Positions 13,506-16,189 of a DNA stretch of 16,189 bases are shown piece after piece (within the stretch, counting starts at the first letter, position 1; each line of letters starts with the position of its first letter). The notes under the pieces are model-generated. The model saw only the letters and a program-made list of their open reading frames with translations, did not search any database and was not told where the DNA came from. The translations under genes were made by a program, and so were the position numbers. The DNA is from Candidatus Sediminicultor secundus (lineage in GTDB: Bacteria; Atribacterota; JS1; SB-45; 34-128): NCBI GenBank assembly GCA_002849045.2, contig NCRO01000039.1, positions 1-16,189 on the forward strand, in the 5' to 3' direction.

Positions 13506-14303
13506 TTATTTTTTATTCAAATTAGCACATATAGCCTCTAAAACTGCTCCCCCTAACGAACGGGCTTTATCGGAAACGGTAAAACAATATTCTCTTATCC
13601 CTCGGGGATCAATATCTCCTACCTTCATCCCCCTGGTAACCCAACTTTGTGGATAAATTAATCCTCGCAGGACACCGGATATTTCTGCTTTTAAAGGAAC
13701 TCCTCCTATTTCTGCGATCACCTCTTCTGTCTTAACCAGATCACCTATCTTATGTAAGGGGATAATTTTACCTTCAGCCGGAGCTCGCAGTAATCTTCTC
13801 TTGGATTCTCCCCCTACTTCTCCGGGTACACCGGTATCTGGCGCTGCCTGACCGTGATAGTAAACTCTCCCAAGGTTATGTCCTCTCTTGGTTTCTATTA
13901 CCACATCAACATCCTCCTCTGCTGTAAAACCTGGGCCTAAGCCAATAACTAAGGGTGCCTGATTTATTCTGGTTCCTAAATTGCGTTTGGTTAAAATAGC
14001 ATCTACCAAAACAGCAGGAGAAAGTTTTTTAATACAACTTCCTTTCGGGTCTACCAAAACCGGTACTTTGTTTAATTTAGTAATCTTTTCGGTCTCTTCC
14101 CAGGAAGAAATCAAAACAGCTTCTATCCCTTCTATAATAGCCTCACCCTCATAAACAGTTCGGGCAAAAGAAACAGGAAGACGGATAACGGTGGGACGGT
14201 CTATTTCTAAAATTATCACAGAAAACCCGGCTCGAAAAAGTCTCACCGCAACACCGGTAGCCAAATCTCCTCCACCTCGGATAATCACTAATATATTGTT
14301 CAT
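13506..14303 (-). CDS. yqeB: Selenium-dependent molybdenum hydroxylase system protein YqeB
   Basis: The 265-residue protein starts at ATG 14303, five bases after the mocA stop; its ribosome site (GGAAAG) is weak, so translational coupling is likely. It matches the YqeB (EF2563) family: a Rossmann-like start VIIRGGGDLATGVAVRLFRAGF (6-27), IGLGPGFTAEEDVDVVIETKRGHNLGRVYY near the middle, and a C-terminal barrel-like part APAEGKIIPLHKIGDLV...ISGVLRGLI, ending with GDIDPRG and SLGGAVLEAI. YqeB is a recognised marker of selenium-dependent Mo hydroxylases; its exact reaction is not established. Here it sits with the other standard markers yqeC, mocA and xdhC. Confidence 0.93.
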   Translation of the reverse strand: MNNILVIIRGGGDLATGVAVRLFRAGFSVIILEIDRPTVIRLPVSFARTVYEGEAIIEGIEAVLISSWEETEKITKLNKVPVLVDPKGSCIKKLSPAVLVDAILTKRNLGTRINQAPLVIGLGPGFTAEEDVDVVIETKRGHNLGRVYYHGQAAPDTGVPGEVGGESKRRLLRAPAEGKIIPLHKIGDLVKTEEVIAEIGGVPLKAEISGVLRGLIYPQSWVTRGMKVGDIDPRGIREYCFTVSDKARSLGGAVLEAICANLNKK

Positions 14304-14308
14304 CTTAT

Positions 14309-14923
14309 TTAAATCTTTCCTTTTTTATGAAGAGAGTTAAAAATACTTTTTATTTTCTCGTAATCTTCTTCCCGGTCAATATCTAATAATATGGATTCAT
14401 TGGGGATTTTAAACCTTTTTATTCTCTCAGGATGAGCTTTAATTAAAACTCTCCCTCCCATGTCACCGGAAAGTTTCATTAACTCATCTTTCCAATAACC
14501 ATCAAAAAACACAGGATTCCCTTGTCTATTTTTATAAAAAGGAACTACTATTTCTTTTTTACCCGGAGTAAAAGCCAAAAGCATCTTATATAATATAGAT
14601 GAATTAATTAAGGGCTGGTCGCCCAAAAGCACAAAAAATCCTTCTAACTCATCAGAAGAAATCTGGTGCAGTGCTTTTCTTATAGAACTGCTCATCCCCG
14701 ACCTGTATTCAGAATTAAGCACAATTTCAGCTCCCCATTTCTTACCTGTCTTAATAATTTCTTTATCTTCGGGGCGAACTACTAAAAAATATTTATCCAG
14801 GGGAGTTAACTTTGCTACTTGTAACACCCATTCTATCAACTGCTTATCACCCAGAGGAAGAGTTAATTTTACTTTTCCCATCCTTTTGCCTTCCCCTGCC
14901 GCTAAAATTATTCCGCAAATCAT
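14309..14923 (-). CDS. mocA: Molybdenum cofactor cytidylyltransferase-like protein (MocA/YgfJ)
   Basis: The 204-residue protein starts at ATG 14923, overlapping the yqeC stop by ATGA, with GGGAGG upstream. It is a nucleotidyltransferase of the MobA-like fold: LAAGEGKRMGKVKLTLPLG (8-25), the SGMSSSIRKAL motif (75-85), LLGDQPLI (99-106), NRQGNPVFF (132-140) and GDMGGRVLI (153-161). MocA attaches CMP to molybdopterin for the xanthine dehydrogenase family; the YgfJ paralog in selenium-dependent systems is of the same type, and the sequence alone does not decide between them. Tight coupling to yqeC and yqeB supports a role in cofactor maturation for a Mo hydroxylase. Confidence 0.9.
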   Translation of the reverse strand: MICGIILAAGEGKRMGKVKLTLPLGDKQLIEWVLQVAKLTPLDKYFLVVRPEDKEIIKTGKKWGAEIVLNSEYRSGMSSSIRKALHQISSDELEGFFVLLGDQPLINSSILYKMLLAFTPGKKEIVVPFYKNRQGNPVFFDGYWKDELMKLSGDMGGRVLIKAHPERIKRFKIPNESILLDIDREEDYEKIKSIFNSLHKKGKI

Positions 14924-15729
14924 GATGTTTTTACCTCCCTGATTACCTCAGCTACCACTTCCTTCTGACCGGCAGTTCCTATAATTATATCACTGATTCC
15001 CCGGGGACAAATCTTTAAAACATAAAAGGTTAATTCTTCGGCCTTCTTTTGGTCTTCGGCATTTTCTGCTTTATTAATAAAAAGATGACGGCGGCAACTC
15101 GGAGGGACTCCTTTAAACAAACCTTCGGGATGGCAGATTAAAAGAGATAAGGCTTCTATCCCAATCTTTTCTCCTAATTTTAATCCGGTTAGTCGGGAAA
15201 AAATCTCTGAACGAAAAACATTTTCTTCTTGTAAAGAAAGACCCAGGGCATCTATGCCAATTACCCCAACTAAATCTGTAGTCGATAAAGGAATTACCGG
15301 CTCATGAGAAGCCGGAGCTTTTACCGGCCTCCCTGCTCCCCCATCGGCTTCTACTAAAAAATAATCTGCCATTCTATCCTTCCACCATTTATCCAACCAA
15401 TCAGGTGGCGGCCCGGACACCTTTCCTTCTCCATTATCCTCTATCTTCTCTCCTATAACTGCTAATCTTCCTCCTTTTCTTTTAAGAGAAAAATATTTTT
15501 TAATACTTTCCTGATTAATCTCTTCATTGTGGCCTTCAATTAATCTGCCTTTTTTTATAAAAGGAGCTAACTGCCAGGTATACATCTTGGTAGTAGTGGT
15601 TAGAATCATCCGTTTATCTTTAAGAATCAACTCCTCTGCCAACCGTTTAAAAAGAGTGCTCTTCCCTCCTGCACCTACTAAAGATATGAAAGCTCTTTTT
15701 TTTAAACCTAAAGCCTCGTAAATTCGCAC
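14920..15729 (-). CDS. yqeC: Selenium cofactor biosynthesis protein YqeC
   Basis: The 269-residue protein starts at GTG 15729, with AGGAG about ten bases upstream. A P-loop VGAGGKST (18-25) opens an NTP-binding domain, followed by TTTTKMY (44-50), DYFLVEADGGAGRPVKAPASHEPVIP and VVGVIGIDALG-like text (DLVGVIGIDALG), all typical of YqeC. The family is tied to selenium-dependent molybdenum hydroxylases and is thought to act in making their labile selenium cofactor, probably with nucleotide hydrolysis; the reaction is not known. It opens the yqeC-mocA-yqeB unit. No selD or selenium-transfer gene lies in the window. Confidence 0.92.
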   Translation of the reverse strand: MRIYEALGLKKRAFISLVGAGGKSTLFKRLAEELILKDKRMILTTTTKMYTWQLAPFIKKGRLIEGHNEEINQESIKKYFSLKRKGGRLAVIGEKIEDNGEGKVSGPPPDWLDKWWKDRMADYFLVEADGGAGRPVKAPASHEPVIPLSTTDLVGVIGIDALGLSLQEENVFRSEIFSRLTGLKLGEKIGIEALSLLICHPEGLFKGVPPSCRRHLFINKAENAEDQKKAEELTFYVLKICPRGISDIIIGTAGQKEVVAEVIREVKTS

Positions 15730-15792
15730 CTGTTTTGTTCTCCTTTTTCACTTCATCTTTAATCTGCTTTTTTATATCTCTTTTTCAGCTGT

Positions 15793-16065
15793 TCATTTTT
15801 CTTCTAATTTCTTTAATTTTTCAATTAACCAAATTTTTACTTTCTTCACGCTTTCCCTTTGATTCAATGGTAAAAATTTGGTTAAATCTTTTTTAATTTC
15901 CTGATCTGGCACCTCTTTGATAACAGTCATAATTTCATTAAGATTAGTCTTTCTATTATAAAAAGACATCTTTAAATTAACCAGATCCCAATCGATCTCT
16001 ATCTTTTTACTTAATAAAAACCAGATGTCAAAAAGATCTCTTCCTTTACCTCTAATTAAAATTTT
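15793..16065 (-). pseudogene. AbiEii-type nucleotidyltransferase toxin, C-terminal fragment
   Basis: A - strand frame ending at TGA 15793-15795 encodes 90 residues with no start, opening at the right junction. [21 protein letters not shown] matches the conserved RGKxRDLxDxWFLL region of AbiEii/AbiGii-type proteins (type IV toxin-antitoxin nucleotidyltransferase fold), followed by a Lys-rich helical tail. Intact members are around 250-300 residues; the nucleotidyltransferase core is missing here. Homology fades near 16066, where the opposite-strand [2Fe-2S] frame takes over. No antitoxin is seen. It ends 63 bases before yqeC and appears unrelated to it. Confidence 0.7.
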
Positions 16066-16068
16066 TAC
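16056..16068. other. Right junction of the reversed block
   Basis: The - strand toxin fragment ([11 protein letters not shown]) and the + strand [2Fe-2S] frame ([11 protein letters not shown]) are both plausible across about ten bases here, AAATTTTTAC at 16059-16068. The + frame has a stop at 16053-16055, so the break lies beyond it. The overlap looks like a short microhomology. No insertion sequence end is visible. Confidence 0.6.
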
Positions 16069-16189
16069 GCAGAAATGGCTTTACTGAAGTGAAATGCGGG
16101 TGGGAAAAAGGGGAATGTGGTACTTGCACAGTTATTTTAAATAAAAAAGCGGTTAAGTCATGTATTATCTCTGTCTCTGATACACATTT
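16059..16189 (+). pseudogene. [2Fe-2S] subunit of Mo hydroxylase, internal fragment (open at right edge)
   Basis: A + strand frame from about 16059 (Lys codon at 16059-16061) to the window end reads [20 protein letters not shown], then [23 protein letters not shown]. This is the plant-type ferredoxin domain at the start of the small subunit of xanthine dehydrogenase-type enzymes, whose cluster motif is normally C-X4-C-X2-C-X11-C. Three cysteines fit (GEC, GTC, KSC with 11 residues between the last two), but the first ligand position holds Trp (TGG 16101-16103), with a Cys two residues earlier. The first ~20 residues of the subunit are missing at the junction, so it has no start. Its orientation matches the molybdopterin and FAD subunit genes at the left edge. 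Confidence 0.8.

Noticed and set aside
16086..16133. Selenocysteine codon in the Mo-hydroxylase fragments
   Set aside because: No in-frame TGA with a plausible SECIS-like hairpin in the visible parts; selenium in this enzyme class is a cofactor, not encoded Sec.

Overview
The window is AT-rich DNA from an anaerobic bacterium. The gene content suggests an uncultured anaerobe such as a Clostridia-like or Atribacterota-like lineage: a maturation set for selenium-dependent molybdenum hydroxylases, an anaerobe-style three-subunit Mo hydroxylase, a GTP-dependent PEP carboxykinase and strong Shine-Dalgarno sites. The lineage is an inference only; no rRNA or marker gene is present.

Layout. The first ~300 bases on the + strand are the end of a xanthine-dehydrogenase-type molybdopterin subunit, followed 2 bases later by the start of its FAD subunit. 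That gene breaks off after about 61 codons. From about 317 to 16065 every gene lies on the - strand. The last ~130 bases return to the + strand with part of the [2Fe-2S] subunit of the same enzyme type. A ~15.7 kb block of opposite polarity therefore sits inside an interrupted Mo-hydroxylase operon (order Mo - FAD - [block] - FeS), with about 0.75 kb of FAD and FeS coding sequence missing by comparison with usual subunit lengths. This is either a real rearrangement or a chimeric assembly.

The block, in its own transcription direction (high to low coordinates): a truncated AbiEii-type nucleotidyltransferase toxin; yqeC, a mocA-type cytidylyltransferase, yqeB and xdhC (maturation and insertion of the Mo cofactor); a ModE-type regulator; a MoeA/MogA-like molybdopterin-binding protein with a Cys-rich tail; a DUF4213/DUF364 protein; and the wreck of an ABC transporter, in which the start of a substrate-binding protein is fused to the end of an ATPase and then frameshifted. 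Two palindromes of the form GTTAT-N12-ATAAC, in front of xdhC and in front of the MoeA-like gene, look like ModE operators and tie these genes into one metal-responsive regulon.

The second half of the block is catabolic or central metabolism: an IclR regulator, aspartate carbamoyltransferase (pyrB), an allantoinase/dihydroorotase-type amidohydrolase, GTP-PEPCK, a dimethylarginine dimethylaminohydrolase-type enzyme, a FadR-type GntR regulator, and an AtuA-family (DUF1446) protein with its DUF4387 partner. With the Mo-hydroxylase machinery this suggests use of purines or other cyclic and guanidino nitrogen compounds, but substrates are not proven by the sequence. The GntR and IclR genes share a closely similar upstream promoter module, and each has a repeat just downstream of it that could be its own operator.
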